Shown here one piece after another: positions 55,659 to 64,000 of a DNA stretch of 64,000 bases (position 1 is its first letter; each line of letters opens with the position of its first letter). This stretch comes from Salinibius halmophilus (GTDB lineage: Bacteria; Pseudomonadota; Gammaproteobacteria; Pseudomonadales; Natronospirillaceae): positions 164,860 through 228,859 of the forward strand of contig NZ_QPEP01000007.1 of assembly GCF_003577475.1 (NCBI RefSeq), read 5' to 3'. The notes beneath the pieces are model-generated. The model worked only from the letters and a program-made list of their open reading frames with translations. It was not told the DNA's origin and ran no database searches. Position numbers and translations under genes: made by a program.

Positions 55659-56658
55659 ACTTTTGAATGTAGGGCGCTTGAGCGTGTAAAATTTTGAACC
55701 CTGATTCCCTAGCAATGGGTTTTACCATTTTAAAGTAATGATTCAGCGTTTCTTCATAGGCTAAGAACTCATTGGCAACGGCCCATAGCTGACCTTTTAA
55801 ATGCATAAGTTTTGCCATATCCGATAAGAATGCCTTGCTCATATCTATGTTGGTCCGCAAGCCTTCATGAAATGGCGGATTCGTAACGATATGGCGAAAA
55901 CGGGCTTTAGGATGATTGCGCAAGCCATTGCGGGCAACAATGGTGATGTTGCTCAGTTCGTTTTGCTCTGCATTCCGCCGCGCCGACAAAACCGCCATTA
56001 AACTATTATCAACCAGCGTCAGATTTGCATCAGGACTTTGTTTGGCTACTGATAAGCCTATTACCCCACAGCCACAGCCAAAGTCCATTACGTCGCCTGC
56101 TAACGTTGGCAAGCTTGCCAGTAGTAGGCTGGTACCCTTGTCGAGTTTATTGGCACTAAACACACCGGGTAGGGTAGATATACGTAGCGAATCAATCGAC
56201 CAAGATTGCCACCAATCATCCAGATTAAACTCGCCATGAGTGCCGTCAATACGTAACAACGAGCAGTGATTAGCGCTTTCTAATTTATCAGCAGATAACT
56301 CAGATTCTTTTAATCGTTTGGCAACTGATTTAATGCCACCCTTATTGCTACCAATGACCAAAAGCTCACCGTCTGGCGCTAATAATGAGCCGGCAAAGGC
56401 TACTAGCAGCTCGCCTAATCGTTTGGCTTTCGGCCAGTCAATGATAATGCGTTGATAGGTTTGGCGAATATCAAAACTGAAATAGCTTGTGCGCCCTAGT
56501 TGTTTGGCATGTTCATGATTGTGCTGATGCAAGGCCATTACATCAAAGTTGCCCGCTAGGTTTACCAAGCCCTCTGCATCTTCATCAAGAATCAGTAGGG
56601 TTTGATCACTCGCTAGCCATTCGGGAAAACGGCAGAGAAATTCGAACGTTTGTTTCAC
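55657..56658 (-). CDS. rsmC: 16S rRNA m2G1207 methyltransferase RsmC
   Basis: 333 residues, the size of E. coli RsmC (343). The N-terminal pseudo-methylase domain is followed by the active one: VMDFGCGCGVIGLSVAK (SAM site), NLTLVDNSLMAVLSAR, and the catalytic NPPFHEG, which acts on guanine N2. It methylates G1207 of 16S rRNA in the small subunit. ATG overlaps the hisI stop as ATGA, an unusual but plain two-gene unit. Confidence 0.93.
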   Translation of the reverse strand: MKQTFEFLCRFPEWLASDQTLLILDEDAEGLVNLAGNFDVMALHQHNHEHAKQLGRTSYFSFDIRQTYQRIIIDWPKAKRLGELLVAFAGSLLAPDGELLVIGSNKGGIKSVAKRLKESELSADKLESANHCSLLRIDGTHGEFNLDDWWQSWSIDSLRISTLPGVFSANKLDKGTSLLLASLPTLAGDVMDFGCGCGVIGLSVAKQSPDANLTLVDNSLMAVLSARRNAEQNELSNITIVARNGLRNHPKARFRHIVTNPPFHEGLRTNIDMSKAFLSDMAKLMHLKGQLWAVANEFLAYEETLNHYFKMVKPIARESGFKILHAQAPYIQK

Positions 56659-57056
56659 GATTGTGGCTCACTATTCATCACAACGGTTTGCTGATTCATC
56701 GTTAAATAAAAGCAGCTGCGGCGGTTGGTGTGACAAGCAGGGCCGGTTTGATCGATAAGCGCCAGAATGGCATCACCATCACAGTCTAATCTTAGTTCAT
56801 GTAGGTGCTGGGCATGGCCAGAGGACTCACCTTTGCGCCAATAGCTTTGTCGTGATCGAGACCAGTAGCACATGCGCCCGGTGGACAGTGTTTCTAGTAT
56901 GGCTTCTCTATTTGCCCAAGCCATCATCAATACTTCTTTGGTGTCGAATTGTTGGGCAATAACGGGTACCAGGCCATCGTCGTTGAATTTGACTTGATCT
57001 AAAATCTCGGACAACGGCCACTGTGCGCCAAGTTTGGCTGTTTCTATCGCTTTCAT
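56655..57056 (-). CDS. hisI: Phosphoribosyl-AMP cyclohydrolase HisI
   Basis: 133 residues, the single-domain form rather than HisIE. Metal sites are intact: DCDGDAILALIDQTGPACH and the Cys in NRRSCFY; the substrate loop MCYWSRSRQSYWRKGESSGH is textbook. Third step of histidine synthesis in the cytoplasm. No other his genes lie near, so this copy is outside the operon or a second copy. Followed by rsmC. Confidence 0.93.
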   Translation of the reverse strand: MKAIETAKLGAQWPLSEILDQVKFNDDGLVPVIAQQFDTKEVLMMAWANREAILETLSTGRMCYWSRSRQSYWRKGESSGHAQHLHELRLDCDGDAILALIDQTGPACHTNRRSCFYLTMNQQTVVMNSEPQS

Positions 57057-57105
57057 GATGCGCTCCTATCTTGGCGCGCATCATAGCAGGAGTGACTATA
57101 CGGCG

Positions 57106-57540
57106 CTAATCTTTGCCTTCATGTTGCTCAAGGTTTTGCAACTGGATGTTTAGCGCATAACCCGATTGCAAAATTTCGACCAAGCTAATGCAAAGTGAAA
57201 CAAACAGCATAACAATGCTGGCAGTTAGAATAACGAATCCAGTCTGTGTCCAGCCGATCAACAGCGCTGCCATGGAGGCCGTGCAGGCCATAAATGCGCC
57301 CACACCAAAAGCCTGCATCATGCGAATGAGAAAAATACGGCCCCGCAGGTGCAGCAGTTGTTTCTCTAGATTCTTAATACCCTCTTCGCTTTCGTTTAAC
57401 TGTTTGTATAGCGAGCGAATGAGTTGACCAATGGTTAAAAACCGGTTGGTGTAGGCCAATAGCAACAAAGAAATGGCAGGAAAAATCAGTGCAGGGGTGC
57501 TTATGTTTAACGATTCAACCACGTTTGGGTCGATTTGCAT
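57106..57540 (-). CDS. DUF2721 family membrane protein
   Basis: 144 residues. ISTPALIFPAISLLLLAYTN at the N-terminus is the DUF2721 hallmark, then a coiled linker (LNESEEGIKNLEKQLLHLRG) and two more transmembrane helices (~75-97 and 101-122). Function unknown. It begins 26 bases inside the DMT gene upstream, with its own AGAGGAG site, so both come from one message. Confidence 0.88.
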   Translation of the reverse strand: MQIDPNVVESLNISTPALIFPAISLLLLAYTNRFLTIGQLIRSLYKQLNESEEGIKNLEKQLLHLRGRIFLIRMMQAFGVGAFMACTASMAALLIGWTQTGFVILTASIVMLFVSLCISLVEILQSGYALNIQLQNLEQHEGKD

Positions 57541-58417
57541 GAGTTGCTCCTCTAGTGAAAACGGCTCGAGCTAAATAGGTGGCCAAGCCAATACCAATAA
57601 TAATGGAACCTAAGAGGGTGAATGTTGGCATAGATTCACCATTCAATGTATTGCCTAAGATCACGGCAAACACAGGTGAAATTAAAGTGATCATGCCAAC
57701 TTGTACGGCACTTAGGTGTTGTAGGGCAGTAAAATAGGCGTAAAAGCCAACCACCGAACCAATAGCGGCTAAGTACAGGGTGGCCAAAATTGCCCGAGTA
57801 CCTAGTTCACCTTGCCACTGACCGGCAAGGCTTGTGTTGAAGCTAAACCCTATTACTACTACCAGTAGCGTGCCAGTGAGTTGCTGCATAGGGTGTAGTG
57901 GTGTGCTCGCGAGTTTTTTGATTAATACTGCGCCAAGCGCTTGTAAGCTCACGCCAAATACAATTAATAAAATCCAAGGCGCTTGTTTTGGGGAAACCTG
58001 TAACTCGCTAGCGAATACGAAAGCAAGGCCTAGCGAGGCAATGAATAGCCCAGCAATGCCAAACTTTGACGTGCGCTGCGATAAAATTGGCCAGGATAAT
58101 GCTGCTGCGAGCATGGGAATAAGACCATGAATCACAGCAACTAACCCCGAAGACACGGCATGAGAGGCGACGTATACACAAGTCATTGTGCCATAAATAC
58201 CCAATGACCCTGCCATATATTTAATGATTGCAGCGCGTGTCAGTACCAAGGGCAAACGTAAGGCTTTTAAGGATGCATATGAAAGCAGAAACCCGATGGC
58301 CATGCGCAACCATGCAGCAAACTGGCTGCTGCCATCCGCCACACTCCAATTGATGGCTAATGGTGTGGTGGACCAAACGATTACGACGATGAAAAATGCG
58401 ACGACGGCGCTGCGCAT
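57515..58417 (-). CDS. EamA/DMT-family exporter
   Basis: 300 residues with ten predicted transmembrane helices in two five-helix repeats, each an EamA domain (first around 5-130: FFIVVIVWSTTPLAINW; second 145-285: GSVVGFYAYFTALQHLS, MITLISPVFAVILG). Drug/metabolite transporters export amino acids or other small molecules; the substrate is unknown. Confidence 0.88.
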   Translation of the reverse strand: MRSAVVAFFIVVIVWSTTPLAINWSVADGSSQFAAWLRMAIGFLLSYASLKALRLPLVLTRAAIIKYMAGSLGIYGTMTCVYVASHAVSSGLVAVIHGLIPMLAAALSWPILSQRTSKFGIAGLFIASLGLAFVFASELQVSPKQAPWILLIVFGVSLQALGAVLIKKLASTPLHPMQQLTGTLLVVVIGFSFNTSLAGQWQGELGTRAILATLYLAAIGSVVGFYAYFTALQHLSAVQVGMITLISPVFAVILGNTLNGESMPTFTLLGSIIIGIGLATYLARAVFTRGATHANRPKRG

Positions 58418-58520
58418 ACTAAGCCATATCTGGGGAAATAGGGCGCTATTGTGAGCTTTTTTTACTAAATGGCAAGGAACGTAAGTGGTTAGATTAGAAA
58501 ATTCGTGGCAAGGCTCCTAG

Positions 58521-58550
58521 AAGAACGCTCCTACTAGTAGAAGCGTTCTT
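58521..58550. repeat. Hairpin downstream of glgP
   Basis: AAGAACGCT and AGCGTTCTT form a perfect nine-base stem with a 12-base loop, ten bases after the glgP stop. There is no clear T-run; it could stabilise the mRNA end or act as a weak terminator. Confidence 0.45.
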
Positions 58551-58561
58551 CGCAGAGGCGG

Positions 58562-61027
58562 TTAGACTTTAGCAGGTACTTTATCGAGCTGCCAAATATT
58601 GTCGCAATAGTCCTGAATAGAGCGATCAGAGCTAAATTTGCCGAGCATTGCTGTGTTCAGCATCGCTTTTTCAGCCCAAAGTGCCGTATCTTGGAACCAT
58701 TCATCCGCTTTTTGCTGCGCTTGGCGGTAACTGCGATAGTCTGCTAACACCTTGTAGCCATCGTCGTGGATTAAGTTCTGTTTAATATCACTCAATGCGC
58801 CTGGTTGCTCCGGTGTGAAAAAGCCTGTATCGAGCCAATCTAGAATGCTTTTTAGCTCTTCGTCTTTTTCGTATATGCCGTATGGGTGGTAGCCATCACG
58901 GTTTAGTGCTTTCACCTCGTCGACGGTCAGGCCAAAGATCAAGCAGTTGTCTTCGCCAACTTCTTCGGCGATTTCTATATTAGCGCCATCTAGGGTGCCA
59001 ATAGTGATGGCGCCGTTGAGGGCTAACTTCATGTTGCCTGTGCCCGAGGCTTCTTTACCAGCCGTGGAAATTTGCTCTGACAAGTCAGCGGCAGGGATCA
59101 TTTTTTCAGCCAAGCTCACTCGGTAGTTCGGCATAAACACAACTTTCAGTTTATCGCCTACCAGAGGGTCATTATTGATTTTTTCTGCCACACGATTAAT
59201 CGCATAGATAATGGTTTTGGCAAAGTGATAACCGGGTGCGGCTTTAGCGCCAAAAATGAACACGCGCGGCACCCGTGGTTTGGCTGGGTCGAGTAGAATC
59301 TCGCGGTACATCGCAAGAATGTTCAGCAAGTTAAGGTGTTGGCGTTTATATTCATGTAAGCGCTTAATTTGCACGTCGAACAGGGCATCTGGGCTAACTT
59401 TAATGCCCATCTCTTTAAAAATGGCATCAGCTAAGCGCTGTTTATTATTGCGCTTAATCGCCATATATTGCTTTTGCGCAGTTTTGTTCTTCGCTTTGGC
59501 TGCTAGCTTACTTAGTTGTGGCAGGTCGGCAAGCCAGCCTTCGCCAATTTGCTTATCAATAAATGCAGCCAGCTCAGGGTTGCAGCTTGCAATCCAACGC
59601 CTTGGGGTGACGCCGTTGGTAACATTGGTAAATTTGCCCGGCCACAGCTCGTTCATTTCTGGGAACAAGTCGGTTTTAACCAGCTGCGAGTGGATCTGTG
59701 CCACACCGTTTACTTTAAAGCTGCCGACAGCACTCAAATGACCCATGCGCACGAGTTTTGGCTCACCCTCGGCGATAATCGACAGTTTTGCCAATTTTTC
59801 AACATCACCTGGCCACTTTTGCGCCACTTCGTTCATTAAGAACCTGTGGTTGATTTCAAAGATGATCTCCATATGGCGCGGCAATACGCGCGATATTAAA
59901 TCCACAGACCAAGTTTCAAGGGCTTCTGGTAGCAGGGTATGGTTGGTGTAGGCAAATACTTTGCGACAGATACCAAAGGCATGATCCCAGTCTAAGCCTT
60001 CTTCATCGATTAAAGTGCGCATTAATTCAGGCACGGCAATGGCTGGGTGAGTGTCGTTAAGCTGCACGACTAATTGTTCTGGTAGCTCGTCTAAGTCGGT
60101 ACGCGTGCGCTTAAAGCGGCGCAGAATATCTTTTAATGAGCAAGCACAGAAGAAATACTGTTGGATTAAGCGCAGCTCTTTACCGGCTTCGGTTTCATCA
60201 TTTGGGTAAAGTACTTTAGAAACGGTTTCGGCTTCGAGGTTTTCACGATGCGCATCAACATAACCACCTGCGTTAAATACGTCGAAGTTAAAATGTTTCG
60301 ACGCCCGTGACTCCCACAAGCGCAGAATGTTAACGTTTTTACCACCAAGGCCTACAACAGGTACATCCCACGGAACACCTTGCAACATACGGCCCGGGTG
60401 CCAAACCTTGTGCATTTTACCCTTGCTGTCGTAGGTGGTTTCTACCCAGCCATAAAGGGGAACTTCTTGTACCGATTCAGGCCGGCAGATTTCCCAAGGG
60501 TTGCCGAACTCGCGCCAAGTATCTGGTCGTTCAACCTGTCGACCTTTGTGAAACTCTTGGCGGAACAACCCATGCTCATAGTGAATGCCATAACCAACGG
60601 CAGGCATATTAAGTGTAGCGAGTGAGTCGAGGAAGCACGCGGCTAAACGACCCAAACCACCGTTGCCAAGTGCCATGTCAGGCTCTTCTTCTAGAATGTC
60701 TGTCAGCTCAACGCCAAGTTGTTTTAAGCCCGCTTCGGCAATGCCAAATAATTCTAAATTATGTAGGTTGTTCGATAATAAACGACCCATCAGAAACTCA
60801 AGCGATAGGTAAGCCACTGAGCGAGTGTCCTTGGTCGCATGAGTCTTGCGGGTATTGGATACACCTTCAAAAACCAGTTCGTTTACTGCCGCGCAGGTGG
60901 CTAACCACCAAGCATGTGAGCTGGCTTTTTCTTCATAGGTGCCCAATGACGCGCGCAATTGATGCACGACCATGTCGCGAAAGCGCTCTGGGGTAATGGT
61001 TGAATCAGCTTTTTTTGTCGTTGCCAT
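58562..61027 (-). CDS. glgP: Glycogen/maltodextrin phosphorylase
   Basis: 821 residues from the ATG at 61027 with AGAGGACC upstream. Full-length phosphorylase: YLSLEFLMGRLL, GNGGLGRLAACFLDSLAT, LNDTHPAIAVPELMRTL, NVTNGVTPRRW, KRLHEYKRQHLN, and the PLP lysine in SGTGNMKLALNGA. It releases glucose-1-phosphate from glycogen-type glucans in the cytoplasm. No glgA, glgB or glgC is adjacent. It starts three bases from the stop of the GH79 gene upstream, so the two may share a transcript. Confidence 0.95.
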   Translation of the reverse strand: MATTKKADSTITPERFRDMVVHQLRASLGTYEEKASSHAWWLATCAAVNELVFEGVSNTRKTHATKDTRSVAYLSLEFLMGRLLSNNLHNLELFGIAEAGLKQLGVELTDILEEEPDMALGNGGLGRLAACFLDSLATLNMPAVGYGIHYEHGLFRQEFHKGRQVERPDTWREFGNPWEICRPESVQEVPLYGWVETTYDSKGKMHKVWHPGRMLQGVPWDVPVVGLGGKNVNILRLWESRASKHFNFDVFNAGGYVDAHRENLEAETVSKVLYPNDETEAGKELRLIQQYFFCACSLKDILRRFKRTRTDLDELPEQLVVQLNDTHPAIAVPELMRTLIDEEGLDWDHAFGICRKVFAYTNHTLLPEALETWSVDLISRVLPRHMEIIFEINHRFLMNEVAQKWPGDVEKLAKLSIIAEGEPKLVRMGHLSAVGSFKVNGVAQIHSQLVKTDLFPEMNELWPGKFTNVTNGVTPRRWIASCNPELAAFIDKQIGEGWLADLPQLSKLAAKAKNKTAQKQYMAIKRNNKQRLADAIFKEMGIKVSPDALFDVQIKRLHEYKRQHLNLLNILAMYREILLDPAKPRVPRVFIFGAKAAPGYHFAKTIIYAINRVAEKINNDPLVGDKLKVVFMPNYRVSLAEKMIPAADLSEQISTAGKEASGTGNMKLALNGAITIGTLDGANIEIAEEVGEDNCLIFGLTVDEVKALNRDGYHPYGIYEKDEELKSILDWLDTGFFTPEQPGALSDIKQNLIHDDGYKVLADYRSYRQAQQKADEWFQDTALWAEKAMLNTAMLGKFSSDRSIQDYCDNIWQLDKVPAKV

Positions 61028-61029
61028 GG

Positions 61030-62529
61030 TTAGCGGTCCTCTTGAGGCTGACAAACAGTCATATTATCAATTTCAATAAAAGCATAACTTGCACCGGGTA
61101 GGTTGATCGTCTGATCAACGGGCTGCCAAGGAATATCATTGGCAAGCGACGAAACAGATACGGTTCGGTTATGAATGGTGACAAATTGGTCGCTATAACG
61201 ATTAGCGTTAATCAATAGCCAGCGGCTGCCTTGCTCGATGTGGAGGGTTTGTGGCTTGTCATCCATATTAATCACTAGCAGCATAGCCTGTTTTGCCAAC
61301 TTTGCATGGCAATGCGCAAAGACTCTGGTGCTGCGATTTGGTGTCATATTGGTGTTGAGTACTTCCTCACCCATGAGTTGGTTGAATAGCAGGGTGGCGT
61401 AGTAATCAGGCCGTGCTCGATACTGCTCATCCATCAAGGCGTAATCAGACCCTAATAGTGACTGGCGTATGATTCTATGGTTGCCCGTTCTTGCCATTAA
61501 ACCCGTGTGTGAAAGCCACCAAAGTGCCGAGCCGGCGCGGTCGGTAACACCTGCTTGGCCGCCACACTGAGCCGGGCCTGTCTCCCCTAGCCAAACCTCG
61601 CTGCCTTGATTCCAGCGTTGAATTTTTTCCGCCATCGCCTTGCTCTGTTTGAACAAATCGAGGGACTTGAGGTGACGTTGGAACGCGTTCTGAGTTGCAA
61701 CACCACAGCGTACGGACTGGGTAGGGTAAAAATGCCAAGTGAAAATATCTGGCTGCAGTGCGAAAAGGTCTTGGCTAGAGCCAAATAAAAAAGCGCCGGG
61801 TTCACCAAGGTATGGCCAGAAGGCATTGGCAGGGCCGGCAAGTCGATGTGATCGGTCAGCCAATAGCGTGTCTGCTTTGGCATAATCAAGCATATATTGG
61901 TCAAAATGGGCTTGCTGGCGCCAACCAAAGAATATCCAGTGTGCGTTGAACTCATTGCCTAGTTCAAAGTCTACGTTTGCGCCCTGAGGCGTCCAGTTGA
62001 GCAAGCGCTCAAATTGCTCACTCTGCCATCTGTGTTGGTCGTCTCGTGTGGCGGGGCCGGCATTGGCGCTAAATAAAATGCGTGAGTTAGTTGCATTGCC
62101 AAGGTCAAGAATTTGCTGCCATTGCTCGCTTGTAAGATGGCTGTCGAACCCTGGCGCAACGTACTCACCAAGATATAGCTTGTCGGCTTCTGTGCCACCA
62201 ATGCGCAGCAAGTCGGTACCTGTTTGGGTAATGGCTTGTATGAGGCGAGGGTCGGTTAAATCTAGTGGCGAGCGATTAGAGCGGGTGCCTAACCCATCCC
62301 ACCATTCGCCACCAACAACCAGAGCGGTATCAATGGCAAGGCCAATATAAGGGGCATGAACGGTGTCGACAATCGTGTTGTCTAGTGCAATGGTGACGTC
62401 GCGCTTTGGCCCTGAAGCCGCAAGCGCGACTAAAACAAACATTGCCAGAATCCAAAGTCTGTTGTTGCGTAGAATCATAATTGTTGTGTCGTCGCACGGC
62501 TTGGCGGCATGTTTAATTGAGACTGACAT
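61030..62529 (-). CDS. Heparanase-like glycoside hydrolase, GH79 family
   Basis: 499 residues; an ATG at 62478 would start directly at the hydrophobic signal MILRNNRLWILAMFVLVALA and may be the real start. Acid/base Glu193 in FELGNEFN and nucleophile Glu316 in VWLGETGPAQCGG. The later stretch ALWWLSHTGLMARTG...RQSLLGSDYALMDE closely follows human heparanase. GH79 enzymes cut glucuronic-acid links in heparan-type and plant glycans. Exported or membrane-tethered. A secreted glycosidase beside a phosphorylase suggests use of environmental polysaccharide, but the exact substrate is open. Confidence 0.85.
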   Translation of the reverse strand: MSVSIKHAAKPCDDTTIMILRNNRLWILAMFVLVALAASGPKRDVTIALDNTIVDTVHAPYIGLAIDTALVVGGEWWDGLGTRSNRSPLDLTDPRLIQAITQTGTDLLRIGGTEADKLYLGEYVAPGFDSHLTSEQWQQILDLGNATNSRILFSANAGPATRDDQHRWQSEQFERLLNWTPQGANVDFELGNEFNAHWIFFGWRQQAHFDQYMLDYAKADTLLADRSHRLAGPANAFWPYLGEPGAFLFGSSQDLFALQPDIFTWHFYPTQSVRCGVATQNAFQRHLKSLDLFKQSKAMAEKIQRWNQGSEVWLGETGPAQCGGQAGVTDRAGSALWWLSHTGLMARTGNHRIIRQSLLGSDYALMDEQYRARPDYYATLLFNQLMGEEVLNTNMTPNRSTRVFAHCHAKLAKQAMLLVINMDDKPQTLHIEQGSRWLLINANRYSDQFVTIHNRTVSVSSLANDIPWQPVDQTINLPGASYAFIEIDNMTVCQPQEDR

Positions 62530-62589
62530 GAGTTAATGACAGTTGTGAGAAGCCTAGCCTCTGTGAGCAGATTTGGGCTTTCTAAATAA

Positions 62590-63390
<801 letters not shown>

Positions 63391-63410
63391 TGCTTGGCAA
63401 TCGCTGGTAA

Positions 63411-63438
63411 AAAAGGGCTCATTGCGAGCCCTTTTTTT
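63411..63438 (+). terminator. Strong intrinsic terminator
   Basis: GGGCTC, loop ATTGC, GAGCCC, then seven T, about 25 bases after the phosphorylase stop. The A-run on the left may make it work on the other strand too. A group II intron appears to start immediately after it. Confidence 0.9.
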
Positions 63439-64000
63439 GTTTGCCCAGCGAAGCTGGCAAACCCGTCAGGTTGCAAGAAACCTGAATCACCCCGACCAAG
63501 GGGAAGATAATCCGACTGGCAAGGGCGTTGCTGGCCAACGGCAGGGTCTGAAGGAAGCCATAGGAAGTAAAGTGTACACAGCGAAAGCGAACCTGATTCG
63601 GCAAGCTAGGTGGGTAAGCATGCGAAAAGTTGCGAAGCCCGATACTTGGTCAAACCTAGCTTGTGCTTGAGGGTGGCATACTTTGCAGGGAGTCAGTGCA
63701 GTAACTGGGGAAGCCTGGCACTTTGCCTAGCACTAGGCATCATCATAGCAAGAGGCGACTCAAGCATGGTGTGAGTGTGAGGTGGCAGATGAATCCGTAG
63801 TAGTGTCGAAATCTTGGCCTGTAAAGCCCAGTAATGGTGTGGAGGACAAAACCAAGACGACCATTAGCAATGCGTCTAATGGAGGGCTTGTGCATCAAAA
63901 GTGCATCAGTTCTGCGAAGGGAGGAAGCATACTTTAACGACTGTTGCGCATGATGGTCATTGAGGTTGGTACACAAACCGAGTCGCGTTCGGCGTCTTTA
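63439..64000 (+). mobile_element. 5' part of a group II intron (domain I RNA), runs off the window
   Basis: From GTTTGCC (close to the GUGYGCC start of group II introns) the DNA loses coding character and shows the domain I landmarks: GTCAGGTTGCAAGAAACCTGA, CACCCCGACCAAGGGG, GGGTCTGAAGGAAGCC, ACAGCGAAAGCGAACCTGATTC, and GATGAATCCGTAGTAGTGTC. The element sits right behind a terminator hairpin, a favoured site of some bacterial group II introns. The reverse transcriptase gene, domains V/VI and the 3' end lie outside. The exact 5' boundary is not proven. Confidence 0.72.
63950..64000 (+). CDS. Possible start of intron-encoded reverse transcriptase
   Basis: ATG-ATG followed by an open frame to the window end (MMVIEVGTQTESRSASL, 17 residues). 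It lies where the maturase/reverse transcriptase of a group II intron begins. Too short to show any domain, and no close ribosome site is seen. Confidence 0.35.
   Translation, partial: MMVIEVGTQTESRSASL

Noticed and set aside
59256..59741. 161-residue open frame on the plus strand
   Set aside because: Antisense to the strongly conserved glgP; no independent support.

Overview
The window looks like chromosomal DNA of a marine-type gammaproteobacterium. The pointers are a YihD-family gene, rsmC, a heme-uptake operon, a chemotaxis operon resembling Vibrio cholerae cluster I, and a photoactive yellow protein (PYP) locus of the kind known from halophilic and marine bacteria. The species cannot be named from the sequence alone. 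No rRNA, tRNA or CRISPR array was seen.

Layout. (1) Bases 1-19,505 are an accessory, defence-like region. It holds a 5'-cut protein with a nuclease-like DVK motif and a zinc ribbon, facing two tandem paralogous SF2 helicases. Next come decayed gene pieces, a small membrane protein, a possible PD-(D/E)XK protein, a HEPN protein and two paralogous proteins (one with a SEC-C zinc motif). Each paralogue is followed by the wreck of an Rpn-type nuclease gene and a dispersed repeat. A complete type I Wadjet operon (jetABCD) follows, with a repeat copy on each side. (2) 19,814-23,441 is the heme operon hmuSTUV. (3) 23,585-30,754 is a transmembrane chemoreceptor followed by a compact light-sensing locus: a PAS protein, PYP, a short membrane-anchored chemoreceptor and an aromatic amino acid ammonia-lyase, with a short p-coumarate ligase convergent to it. 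The lyase and ligase would make and activate the p-coumaroyl chromophore, and the chemoreceptor is a natural candidate output. (4) 30,803-36,324 is an oligopeptide/oligosaccharide-class ABC importer with a LacI-type palindrome upstream.

(5) 36,604-48,653 is a tightly overlapped chemotaxis operon: a DosM-like double-tip cytoplasmic receptor, a triple CheW, CheB, a HEAT-repeat protein, CheR, CheY, CheA, a small STAS-like protein, a ParA-like ATPase, a second CheY, a membrane receptor and a STAS protein. A convergent response-regulator/PP2C phosphatase could act on the STAS protein. The ParA homologue and soluble receptor suggest a cytoplasmic array. (6) 50,033-58,417 is mixed: yihD, a REC-GGDEF-EAL phosphodiesterase, a frameshifted Gfo/Idh oxidoreductase, an M14 carboxypeptidase, an orphan OmpR-type regulator with Glu at the phosphoacceptor site, then rsmC, hisI, a DUF2721 protein and a DMT exporter. 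(7) 58,562-63,390 is carbohydrate and nucleoside metabolism: glycogen phosphorylase, a heparanase-like GH79 enzyme and an S-methyl-5'-thioinosine phosphorylase-type gene with a strong terminator. (8) Directly after that terminator, 63,439-64,000 reads as the 5' RNA part of a group II intron that leaves the window.

Taken together, three signal-transduction blocks (PYP/chemoreceptor, cluster-I-like array, STAS/PP2C/c-di-GMP) sit next to a defence island built partly by local duplication. Functional names rest on motifs read by eye; no database search was run.
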